A DNA stretch of 8,096 nucleotides. Origin: Deinococcus sp. (GTDB taxonomy: Bacteria > Deinococcota > Deinococci > Deinococcales > Deinococcaceae). The notes below the pieces were generated by a model. It ran no database searches and was not told the origin of the DNA. It saw nothing but the letters and a program-made list of their open reading frames with translations. This document shows, one piece after another, positions 1 to 5,573 of the stretch (position 1 is its first letter; every line of letters starts with the position of its first letter). The position numbers were made by a program, and so were the translations under genes. Location of the stretch: positions 1 through 8,096 of the forward strand of contig NZ_JAGLBG010000095.1 in NCBI RefSeq assembly GCF_018260405.1. The letters run 5' to 3'.

Positions 1-1
1 C

Positions 2-1522
2 TCCTGGCCGGGGCTGCTGCACGCCAGCCGCGAGGAGCTATACGGTCTGGCCCGCCACGACCAGCTGTGGGACAACCACCTTGTTCCCAGCTTCTCCATG
101 ACGGTGTTTGCGCTGAACATGAGCCGCGCGGCCAACGGCGTTTCCGAACTGCACGGCGAGGTCAGCCGGGGCATGTGGAACTTCTTGTATGAAGGCGCCG
201 CGCCCAGCGAAGTGCCTATCGGCCACGTCACCAACGGGGCGCACAACCTGACTTTTACCAGTCAGGCCATGCGTGACCTGCTGTCGAGCGTGCTGCCCGC
301 CGACTGGACCGAGCGCCTGGAAGACGAGGAGATGTGGAAGGCCGTCGAGGCGCTCAGTGAGGCGCAGCTCAGTGAGGTGCAGCGCGAGATGAAGCGCGAC
401 ATGATCGAGTTCATCCGGGGCCGCCAGCGCGAACAGAAGCTGCGTAACGGAGCGCCCGCCGCCGAGGTCGCTGCCACCGACACGCTGCTGAGCGAGGACG
501 CCCTGACCATCGGCTTTGCCCGCCGCTTTGCGACCTACAAACGCGCCACGCTGCTGCTGCGCGACAAGGCCCGCCTGAGCAAAATCGTGAACGACCCTGA
601 CCGCCCGGTGCAGTTCGTGTTCGCGGGCAAGGCGCACCCCGCCGATAATCCCGGCAAGGCGTTCATTCAGGAAATCTACAAGGTGTCGCAGGAACCCGAA
701 TTCCTGGGCAAGATCGTCATCTTGGAAAACTACGACATGCAGGTGGCCCGTCACCTGGTGCAGGGCGTGGACATCTGGCTGAACAACCCGCGCCGCCCAC
801 TGGAGGCCTCCGGCACCTCCGGCATGAAGGCCAGCTTCAACGGCAGTCCTAATTTTAGCGTGCTGGACGGCTGGTGGCGCGAAGGTTACGACGGCACCAA
901 CGGCTGGCCTATCGGCGAGGAGCGCGAGTACGCCGACCTGAACGTGCAGGACGACGCCGACAGCTACAGCCTGTACGCGACCCTGGAACACGACATCGTG
1001 CCGCGCTACTACGGCCACAAGTCCGGCGCCGAAAGCTGGGCCCATACCGTGCGCCGCAGCATCGAGACGGTCAGCCCGCGTTTTTCCATGCAGCGTCAGG
1101 TCATCGATTACGTCCGTCAGTACTATGTGCCGCTGGCCGAGCGTGGCGGGCAGGTGGCCGCCGACGGTTCGCTCAAGGCCCGCCAGATCGCCGAGTGGAA
1201 GACCTGGGTGCGCCAGCAGTGGCCCTACACCCAGATTCATGCCCAGGCCAACCTGCCCACCACGGCCCGCCCCGGTCAGACCGTCGCCGTGACCGCGCAC
1301 GTGAATCCCGCCGGGATCGATCCCAGGCAGCTGAAAGTTGAGGCCGTGCTGACCCGTGGCGAGCAGCAGACCCGTGTGCCGCTGGCCTACCGTGACGGCA
1401 ACACGTTCAGTGCCGACGTGCCCCTGGAAGACAGCGGGCTGTATTCGGTGGGTGTGCGGATGGTGCCCGAAATTGAGGGCCTCAGCAACGAACTGGAACT
1501 GGGCCTGATCAAGTGGGCCTGA
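2..1522 (+). CDS. glgP: Alpha-glucan (glycogen/maltodextrin) phosphorylase, C-terminal part; 5' end outside the window
   Basis: A GT35-family phosphorylase, which releases glucose-1-phosphate from the non-reducing ends of alpha-1,4-glucans using pyridoxal phosphate. The frame is open from base 2 and gives about 506 residues. The full protein of the short bacterial/archaeal subfamily is roughly 800-850 aa, so the start lies upstream and the ATG at 98 is internal. Visible motifs are HVTNG (near base 223), GFARRFATYKRA (near 511), FAGKAHPADNPGKAF (near 625) and the PLP-lysine motif EASGTSGMKASFNG, whose Lys codon is 827-829. After about base 1190 comes a region with alternating hydrophobic residues, fitting the C-terminal beta-sandwich of this subfamily. 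HVTNGAHNLTF departs slightly from the usual HVTNGVHxPTW. A terminator follows 17 bases after the stop, so glgP is the last gene of its unit. The family assignment is firm; the exact substrate (glycogen or maltodextrin) is inference. Confidence 0.95.
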   Translation, partial: SWPGLLHASREELYGLARHDQLWDNHLVPSFSMTVFALNMSRAANGVSELHGEVSRGMWNFLYEGAAPSEVPIGHVTNGAHNLTFTSQAMRDLLSSVLPADWTERLEDEEMWKAVEALSEAQLSEVQREMKRDMIEFIRGRQREQKLRNGAPAAEVAATDTLLSEDALTIGFARRFATYKRATLLLRDKARLSKIVNDPDRPVQFVFAGKAHPADNPGKAFIQEIYKVSQEPEFLGKIVILENYDMQVARHLVQGVDIWLNNPRRPLEASGTSGMKASFNGSPNFSVLDGWWREGYDGTNGWPIGEEREYADLNVQDDADSYSLYATLEHDIVPRYYGHKSGAESWAHTVRRSIETVSPRFSMQRQVIDYVRQYYVPLAERGGQVAADGSLKARQIAEWKTWVRQQWPYTQIHAQANLPTTARPGQTVAVTAHVNPAGIDPRQLKVEAVLTRGEQQTRVPLAYRDGNTFSADVPLEDSGLYSVGVRMVPEIEGLSNELELGLIKWA

Positions 1523-1538
1523 GCTTCTAGCGCCCTTC

Positions 1539-1572
1539 AGTCCCCTGCTCTGCGTGGTGGGGGACTTTTTTT
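1539..1572 (+). terminator. Intrinsic terminator of glgP
   Basis: A 7-bp perfect stem AGTCCCC (1539-1545) / GGGGACT (1560-1566) is followed by a run of seven T (1566-1572, the first T being the last stem base). It starts 17 bases after the glgP stop codon. Confidence 0.85.
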
Positions 1573-1575
1573 GTG

Positions 1576-1814
1576 TAATACGGATTCCGCTAAATTCCGC
1601 CACAGTCGGGAAGACACCGCCTGCGGCTCCATACCGCGAAACCCGTATGTTGTTCCTACTCGCATCCGCTCGGATTGATTCGGAACTGCACCAAATCAAT
1701 CGGAACCCGTATAAGCCACCTGGCGGATGCCCCGGTCCCGGCGGAGGGCCGATACTGTCCGCTTATACGGACTGCCGGTTGATTTGGTGCCATCCCAAAT
1801 CAATCTCCGTATTA
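1576..1814. repeat. MITE-like non-coding inverted-repeat element (239 bp)
   Basis: The ends are a perfect 9-bp inverted repeat, TAATACGGA (1576-1584) and TCCGTATTA (1806-1814). If the outer TA is a target duplication, the element would be ATACGGA...TCCGTAT between TA dinucleotides, as made by IS630/Tc1-type transposases; that is inference. Inside is a second imperfect inverted pair of about 29 nt, 1688-1716 with 1761-1790: GCACCAAATCAA and CCGTATAAGC against GCTTATACGG and TTGATTTGGTGC. Variants of AATCAAT / ATTGATT recur at about 1673, 1694, 1779 and 1798, and AACCCGTAT occurs twice (1640 and 1705). No coding potential is evident. A related 21-nt segment occurs at 7971-7991. It lies between the glgP terminator and a decayed gene. 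Confidence 0.65.
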
Positions 1815-1831
1815 GGCCCACCGAGCTGAGA

Positions 1832-2210
1832 TGGCCTGTGCCCGGCGGCACCATCTTTCAGACCCGCGCTGCGCTGCGTGCGTGAAGGGCAATTGCTTGT
1901 CACCTGGGATGAGCGCTACCCGGATTTCTATACCCTGCTCGGCGGCGCGATTCAGACCGAAGAAAGCGCCGCAGCCGCTGCCCGGCGCGAGTGCCGCGAG
2001 TTCGGGTTTTTCTTCCGGGTGGAGCCGGGCCGCGAACTTCCGGCGGTGATGCTGGAGGGTCCGCACGTCACTTTTCGCTGGCTGCTGCTAGCACCTGGAC
2101 AGCAGATCATCTCTCCCCGCTGTGTGCCTCAGCTTTTGCGCGTGCCGGAAGGATAGATCGGGCATTTCGTCGGCTCGCCCGCCCTGCCTACCGGCCTGTC
2201 GCCTGAACTG
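1832..2210 (+). pseudogene. Decayed Nudix hydrolase
   Basis: Remnant of a Nudix-family pyrophosphohydrolase. The main readable stretch (frame of 1878, about 1884-2153) gives GQLLVTWDERYPDFYTLLGG, then a Nudix-box-like segment beginning GGAIQTEES at 1941 and ending RRECREFGF. The canonical box is Gx5Ex7REUxEExGU; here one of the paired Glu residues is missing because RExxEE is shortened to RECRE, so metal binding should be impaired. The N-terminal part reads PGGTIFQTRAALRA in another frame (from 1832) and hits TGA just before the main frame takes over, which indicates a frameshift near 1880. A TAG at 2154-2156 interrupts the C-terminal part, beyond which IGHFVGSPALPTGLSPEL still looks protein-like in the same frame. 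The 5' end abuts the repeat element. Nudix origin is likely; the ancestral substrate is unknown. A short expressed peptide from 1878-2156 cannot be excluded. Confidence 0.6.
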
Positions 2211-2219
2211 TGCCCCGGC

Positions 2220-3527
2220 TCAGGGCGTCAGGCGGTGGCGGTCACGCGGGAAGGCGCGGGCGTAACGCACGTTGGCGATGCCCAGCAGCTTGGCGGTCAG
2301 ACGCTCGGCCCCGATGGCAAAGCCGCCGTGCGGGGGCATACCGAACTTGAACACTTCGCTGTAGCCTTCGAGCGTTTCGGGCTTGAGCTTGTAGGCCGCG
2401 ATCGAGTCCATCAGCATCTGGTAGTCGTGGATGCGCTGGCCGCCCGAGGTGATCTCGATGCCCCGGAACAGCAGGTCGAAGCCCCGCGTGGTGTCGGCGC
2501 TAAGGCTGCCGTCCGCGTTGTGGTCGGCGTGGGTATAGAAGGGCCGGGCGGCGCGGGGGTACTTGGTCACGAATACGAAGTCGCTGCCCTGCGTCTCGGT
2601 AAAGTGCTGCGACAGAAGGCGCTCGGCTTCGGGGTCGAGGTCTTTGCCGCCGACCTGGTGGCTGTATTTCTCGGTTACCAGTTGGCGGGCTTCCATCAGC
2701 GTAATGCGGGGGATGTGCGTGGGCACTTCGGGAATGGTCGCCCCCAGCAACGCAAATTCTTTAGCGCAGGCCGTTTTCAGGTGCTGCATGATGGCGGCCA
2801 GCAGGCGGTTTTCGAGGTCCATCACGTCTTCCTCGTCCTCGATAAAGCCCATTTCCACATCCATCGAGAGGTACTCGTTAAGGTGGCGGCTGGTGGCGTG
2901 CTCCTCGGCGCGGTACACGGCAGCGACTTCAAAGACCTTCTCGAACACGCCGACCATAATCTGTTTGTACAGCTGCGGGCTTTGCGCGAGGTAGGCGGGC
3001 TGCCCGAAATAGTCGATGGGGAAGAGGTTGGCCCCGCCTTCGGCCCCCGCCGACACAATCTTGGGCGTGCTGATTTCGGTAAAGCCCTCACCGCGCAGGT
3101 GATCGCGGAAGGCGGCGACCAGTTCGGCCTGCACCTTCAGCGCGGCCCGCTCTTTGATCCCGCGCACCGTGACCACGCGGTAATCGAGCATGGTTTCGGG
3201 GTTGACGTTCCATTCCATCTTTGGAATTTCGACGGGCGTGGGTTCGGTGGCCGCCGAGATCACCTTGAACTGCTCGACCTGAAGTTCAAAGCCGCCGGGC
3301 GCTTTGGGGTGCGCCTTGACCTGCCCCACGACTTCCACGCTGCTTTCGGGTAGAGGCAGGCTCAGGCCGCTGCCGACGCACTGGGTAATGCCGCTTACGT
3401 CGCGCACTACCAGAAATTGCACGCCCCCAAGGTCGCGGCGGGCGTGCAGGAATCCCTGAAGCTTGACGGTCTGCCCCTCGAACTGGGGCAGGTCACGGTT
3501 GAGTGTTCGTTCGAGTGCCTGGGTCAT
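2220..3527 (-). CDS. aspS: Aspartyl-tRNA synthetase, archaeal-type, probably non-discriminating (AspRS2)
   Basis: A class IIb synthetase that charges tRNA(Asp) and, in the non-discriminating type, also tRNA(Asn) with Asp; GatCAB then amidates Asp-tRNA(Asn) to Asn-tRNA(Asn). It is 435 aa, the short archaeal form rather than the roughly 580-aa bacterial form with its GAD insertion. An OB-fold anticodon-binding domain (about 1-100) carries FLHARRDLGGVQFLVVRD. The catalytic domain has a Pro155-containing motif 1 region, QSPQLYKQ (182-189), motif 2 VYRAEE (204-209) with SRHLNEY, and motif 3 GAERL (406-410). His28 and Pro77 are both present; as I recall, these residues were linked to tRNA(Asn) recognition in Deinococcus radiodurans AspRS2. 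The start is supported by GAGGAG ending 4 nt before the ATG. A promoter and attenuator-like leader lie upstream (3560-3689). The enzyme is convergent with the Nudix remnant. Confidence 0.95.
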   Translation of the reverse strand: MTQALERTLNRDLPQFEGQTVKLQGFLHARRDLGGVQFLVVRDVSGITQCVGSGLSLPLPESSVEVVGQVKAHPKAPGGFELQVEQFKVISAATEPTPVEIPKMEWNVNPETMLDYRVVTVRGIKERAALKVQAELVAAFRDHLRGEGFTEISTPKIVSAGAEGGANLFPIDYFGQPAYLAQSPQLYKQIMVGVFEKVFEVAAVYRAEEHATSRHLNEYLSMDVEMGFIEDEEDVMDLENRLLAAIMQHLKTACAKEFALLGATIPEVPTHIPRITLMEARQLVTEKYSHQVGGKDLDPEAERLLSQHFTETQGSDFVFVTKYPRAARPFYTHADHNADGSLSADTTRGFDLLFRGIEITSGGQRIHDYQMLMDSIAAYKLKPETLEGYSEVFKFGMPPHGGFAIGAERLTAKLLGIANVRYARAFPRDRHRLTP

Positions 3528-3559
3528 GTTTCTCCTCGTTGTGCTGCGGGTTCTGATTG

Positions 3560-3588
3560 AAAAACCCCCGCCTTGTTCAGGTCGGGGG
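3560..3588 (-). terminator. Leader terminator (attenuator) upstream of aspS
   Basis: On the minus strand CCCCCG (3588-3583), an A bulge and CC pair with GG and CGGGGG (3570-3565) around the 7-nt loop TGAACAA. Five T follow (3564-3560). The hairpin lies inside the aspS leader, 32 nt before the aspS ATG and downstream of the only good minus-strand promoter seen, so it would stop aspS transcription unless prevented from forming. Confidence 0.75.
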
Positions 3589-3607
3589 CGGCGGCTGCAC
3601 GGCGAAA

Positions 3608-3625
3608 CGTCCCCTAAGAGGGCAC
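3608..3625 (-). promoter_or_regulatory. Alternative leader hairpin and antiterminator segment of the aspS attenuator
   Basis: Reading the minus strand, GTgCCCT (3625-3619) can pair with AGGGgAC (3615-3609) around the loop CTT: six pairs and one G-G mismatch. The same G-rich segment, GGGGACG (3614-3608), can instead pair with CGCCCCC (3590-3584), which contains the left arm of the terminator: six pairs and one A-C mismatch. The two foldings exclude each other, as in classical 1:2 / 2:3 / 3:4 attenuators. A ribosome held on the Asn/Asp codons would cover the left arm (3625-3619) and release the G-rich segment. Pairing was found by eye without energy calculation. Confidence 0.5.
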
Positions 3626-3652
3626 ATTATCGTTGTTACGGGCCGCAAACAT
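3614..3652 (-). CDS. Leader peptide rich in Asn/Asp, upstream of aspS
   Basis: A 12-codon ORF (ATG 3652-3650, TAG 3616-3614) encoding MFAARNNDNVPS. Four consecutive codons are AAC AAC GAT AAT, i.e. Asn-Asn-Asp-Asn, the amino acids whose tRNA charging depends on the downstream enzyme. The ATG lies exactly 7 nt beyond the -10 box TAGAGT, so the transcript should begin at or next to the A of the ATG. That makes it leaderless, which explains the lack of a Shine-Dalgarno sequence. The stop codon lies within the alternative hairpin, and the terminator follows 26 nt after it. Its job is probably to report Asn-tRNA/Asp-tRNA charging through ribosome stalling rather than to make a functional peptide. 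Too short for statistical support; the case rests on promoter position, codon content and following terminator agreeing. Confidence 0.65.
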   Translation of the reverse strand: MFAARNNDNVPS

Positions 3653-3659
3653 GCCAGAC

Positions 3660-3689
3660 ACTCTAGCGGAGTAGGCGTAGGCCGGTCAA
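3660..3689 (-). promoter_or_regulatory. Promoter of the aspS leader transcript
   Basis: On the minus strand TTGACC (3689-3684), an 18-bp spacer and TAGAGT (3665-3660). Both boxes match the housekeeping sigma consensus well. The expected start site is about 3652, at the leader-peptide ATG, giving a leader of about 125 nt before aspS. Confidence 0.65.
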
Positions 3690-3692
3690 ATA

Positions 3693-3834
3693 GGCGGCTA
3701 GTCAGGGGAAGAACAATGGGCTTCGGCCCTGGCCCCCTCCTACTGTCGCCGCTGCGTTAGAGCAGTTCTCCGAATGATGGGCACGTTGGAAAAACACCGC
3801 CGCCCCCTTCATTCTACGTCCTGCTCTTTTTTTT
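3693..3834 (+). ncRNA. Candidate structured small RNA with terminator tail
   Basis: No protein-like reading is apparent, but two long foldings line up. First: GCGGC (3694-3698) with GCCGC (3748-3752), AGT (3700-3702) with ACT (3742-3744), GGGG (3705-3708) with CCCC (3734-3737), capped by GGGC-TTCG-GCCC (3718-3729), a classic UUCG tetraloop. Second: AGAGCAG (3759-3765) with CTGCTCT (3821-3827), a symmetric 6x6 internal loop, GAATGA (3772-3777) with TCATTC (3809-3814), a T-T mismatch and GGG/CCC. Eight T (3827-3834) follow, which fixes the strand as plus and suggests an intrinsic terminator. I could not match it to 6S RNA, SRP RNA, tmRNA, RNase P or a riboswitch I know, and no clear plus-strand promoter is seen. 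Its 5' end abuts the aspS promoter, so that boundary is uncertain. Confidence 0.4.
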
Positions 3835-3850
3835 CCACTCGTTCCACTCG
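3833..3850. repeat. Tandem 9-bp repeat, two copies
   Basis: TTCCACTCG occurs twice head to tail (3833-3841 and 3842-3850), between the T-run of the candidate small RNA and the next hairpin. No function is evident. Confidence 0.6.
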
Positions 3851-3885
3851 GCAAAAAGATGGTCAAAAGAGCACCATCTTTTTGC
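3851..3885. terminator. Perfect 13-bp hairpin, possible bidirectional terminator
   Basis: GCAAAAAGATGGT (3851-3863) and ACCATCTTTTTGC (3873-3885) are perfect complements around a 9-nt loop. Because the outer stem is A5/T5, it looks like an intrinsic terminator on either strand. On the plus strand it would be a second terminator 17 bases after the T8 run. It separates the candidate small RNA from the 3991 operon. Confidence 0.6.
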
Positions 3886-3932
3886 ACAATGATCTAAGTA
3901 GCTCCCAGCTGGAGAGGGGGCCTGGAGGATAA

Positions 3933-4004
3933 ATGGAACATCACTTTGCCCTAGAGTCCCTCGCCCCAACCCCGCAGTATCTTGAACCCGATGACGCTTT
4001 ATAG
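3933..4004 (+). CDS. Possible 23-codon upstream ORF overlapping the next gene's start
   Basis: ATG at 3933 is preceded by GGAGG (3924-3928) at 4 nt and opens 23 sense codons (MEHHFALESLAPTPQYLEPD then DAL), ending at TAG 4002-4004. It overlaps the first codons of the phosphatase gene in another frame. The Shine-Dalgarno match is strong though the spacing is short. No promoter for it was recognised and the peptide matches nothing I know. It could be a regulatory upstream ORF or chance. Confidence 0.25.
   Translation: MEHHFALESLAPTPQYLEPDDAL
3978..3983 (+). promoter_or_regulatory. -10 box for leaderless transcription of the 3991 operon
   Basis: TATCTT lies 7 nt (3984-3990) before the ATG at 3991, the spacing of leaderless Deinococcus starts. 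No convincing -35 box is seen at 17-18 bp, and no Shine-Dalgarno precedes this ATG, which supports the leaderless reading. Confidence 0.5.
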
Positions 4005-5010
4005 CCATGAGCTCCAGGTAGCCGAAGCCCTGGCCCGTGCGGCAGGCGCCCTGCTGCTTCAGCACCGCCGCGACGGCTTTACGGTCGAGCACAAGACCAG
4101 TATTCACGACCCGGTGACGGTGGCGGACCGCGAGGCGTCGGCCCTGATCTTGGCAGGCCTAACCCATGAGTTTCCTGCCGACGGCCTTCTCAGCGAGGAA
4201 GAAGTGGACAGCCCGGAGCGCCTGGAACGTGAGCGGGTCTGGATCATCGACCCTATCGACGGCACCCAGGAATTCACGACGGAAAGCCCGGACTTTTGCG
4301 TCAGCATTGGCCTGGCGATTGGTGGTGAGGCCGTGCTGGGCGTGGTTTATGCTCCGGCCACAGATGAGCTGTTCAGTGGCGCAGTCGGTGGGGCAGTTGC
4401 CAAAAACGGGCAGCCAGCGGGGTTTTCGGCGCGTCAGGATTACCGCGTCAGTGTTTCGGACACCGAATTCAGGCGCGAACTGGGTAGGTACGGCGTGCCC
4501 GGCATGGTGCCCAGTGGCAGCATTGCCCTGAAGCTGGCCCGGCTGGCTGCGGGTGAGGCCGACGCGACTTTTACCATTTCGCCCCGCAGTGAGTGGGACA
4601 TCGCGGCGGGAGACGCCCTGCTCAGGGCCGCTGGGGGTGAACTGCGCCGCCGGGACGGGACACCGATTCCCTACAACAGGGCGCACCCACACATCGAGCA
4701 GGGCATTATCGGGGGCCGCCCGGAAGCGGTGGACTGGCTGACTGGGCAGTTGCAGGCGCGGGCCGTTCCCGTGGTGCACCTGCGGCTGATCGATACCGAT
4801 CCGGCATGGGGCGTGCTGAGTGAAAGCGATCAGGTAGAGCTGGCCGGGCATTCGGGCGTTTGCATTCGGTACGCCGGGGCGCAGTTGCTGGGGCTGCTGG
4901 TCGTAGACCTCGATACGCAGCGCGTCGAGCGGGCCGAGGGAGACGCTTTTCATCTTGCGAGACTGACCAGGGACGTGACCCGCGCCTTCGGCCCAGTTCA
5001 GCCCGCGTGA
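3991..5010 (+). CDS. CysQ-like phosphatase of the inositol-monophosphatase superfamily, with C-terminal extension
   Basis: A Mg2+-dependent, Li+-sensitive-type phosphatase. The closest pattern is CysQ, which hydrolyses 3'-phosphoadenosine 5'-phosphate to AMP; other substrates such as inositol phosphates are possible. From the ATG at 3991 it has 339 aa. Metal-site motifs are present: DPVTVADREA (40-49), SEE (68-70), WIIDPIDGTQEF (84-95, with Asp87 and Asp90) and SEWDIAAGD (Asp203), followed by AAGGEL. The phosphatase domain should end near residue 250, where usual family members of 250-270 aa stop. About 85 further residues, starting near RAVPVVHLRLID, form a region I do not recognise. The start is chosen for the -10 box 7 nt upstream and the N-terminal fit; an in-frame TTG at 3982 is weaker. 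Its stop overlaps the next gene's GTG, so the two are probably co-translated. Confidence 0.85.
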   Translation: MTLYSHELQVAEALARAAGALLLQHRRDGFTVEHKTSIHDPVTVADREASALILAGLTHEFPADGLLSEEEVDSPERLERERVWIIDPIDGTQEFTTESPDFCVSIGLAIGGEAVLGVVYAPATDELFSGAVGGAVAKNGQPAGFSARQDYRVSVSDTEFRRELGRYGVPGMVPSGSIALKLARLAAGEADATFTISPRSEWDIAAGDALLRAAGGELRRRDGTPIPYNRAHPHIEQGIIGGRPEAVDWLTGQLQARAVPVVHLRLIDTDPAWGVLSESDQVELAGHSGVCIRYAGAQLLGLLVVDLDTQRVERAEGDAFHLARLTRDVTRAFGPVQPA

Positions 5011-5573
5011 CCTCTGCCGCATATGTCCACTATGGCCGGGTGACCCTCAAGCCCGTGCTGGACTTCACGCCTGCCGAGTGGCGCACGGTGTACCGCTTCT
5101 TTCGTGACCGCGAACTGGCCGAATGGAACGACGCCAAGCCTATCCGGCTGCCCGAATTTCTGTTTCGCAAGATTATGAAAGACGAGGAAAAGACCGGTGA
5201 GCGTGCGGGTTTCGGCGTGCTGGACGAGCATGGCAAGCTTATCGGCAATGCGGAGTTGTACGACTTTCGGCCCTCGCCACCGCTGCGGGCTACGGTTGCT
5301 ACCCTCGGAGTGATGATTGGGTTTCCTGCCCTCTGGGGCCAGGGCTATGGCCGTGAGACGGTGGAAGCGCTGCTTAACTGGGCTTTTACGGTGCAAGAAC
5401 CCCCGCTGCAACGGGTCAGGCTGACCACCTTCGGGCATAATCGACGTGCTCAGCGGGCTTTTGCGGCCTGCGGCTTTCAGGAAATCGGGCGCACCGAGCA
5501 CTTGAATCGCAGTGATGTCCATATGGAAGTGACCCGCTCAGACTGGCTTGGGCGTCAGTCCTCCTCTTCCTGA
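5007..5573 (+). CDS. GNAT-family N-acetyltransferase (RimJ/RimL-like)
   Basis: An acetyl-CoA-dependent acetyltransferase; the acceptor is unknown. The GTG start at 5007 gives 188 aa, the usual size of the RimJ/RimL group. It overlaps the phosphatase TGA by 4 bases (GTGA), so translation is likely coupled. An in-frame GTG at 5040 is an alternative, while earlier starts would run deep into the upstream gene. The acetyl-CoA pyrophosphate-loop motif is QGYGRE (Gln112-Glu117), preceded by the strand LGVMIGFPALWG and followed by ETVEALLNWAF. Near the C-terminus NRRAQRAFAACGFQEIGR is the typical motif B (N..A...Y/F...GF). The N-terminal third (FFRDRELAEWNDAKPIRLPE) is less typical. Pairing with a phosphatase does not reveal the acceptor. 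Confidence 0.85.
   Translation: MTSAAYVHYGRVTLKPVLDFTPAEWRTVYRFFRDRELAEWNDAKPIRLPEFLFRKIMKDEEKTGERAGFGVLDEHGKLIGNAELYDFRPSPPLRATVATLGVMIGFPALWGQGYGRETVEALLNWAFTVQEPPLQRVRLTTFGHNRRAQRAFAACGFQEIGRTEHLNRSDVHMEVTRSDWLGRQSSSS

Noticed and set aside
38..1699. 553-codon open frame on the minus strand opposite glgP
   Set aside because: Antisense shadow in GC-rich DNA: composition is His/Gly/Val-rich with no family motif, while the plus strand carries complete phosphorylase motifs.
2235..3353. 372-codon plus-strand frame opposite aspS
   Set aside because: Shadow of aspS; the minus strand shows all class II synthetase motifs and a ribosome-binding site.
3528..3660. T-box riboswitch in the aspS leader
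   Set aside because: Terminator and synthetase gene fit, but no T-box sequence (AGGGUGGNACCGCG-like) or specifier stem was found, the leader is short, and a codon-based leader peptide explains it better.
3693..3834. 6S RNA, SRP RNA, tmRNA or RNase P RNA
   Set aside because: Signature segments (SRP GGAAG loop, RNase P GAGGAAAGTCC-type core, tmRNA tRNA-like ends, single long 6S hairpin with central bubble) are not present.
4860..5006. ATG at 4860 as start of the acetyltransferase
   Set aside because: Would add 49 Arg-rich residues lying entirely within the phosphatase gene; GTG 5007 with the GTGA overlap fits family length.
4159..5022. 287-codon minus-strand frame opposite the phosphatase
   Set aside because: Shadow: no motif, and the plus strand encodes the metal-site residues.
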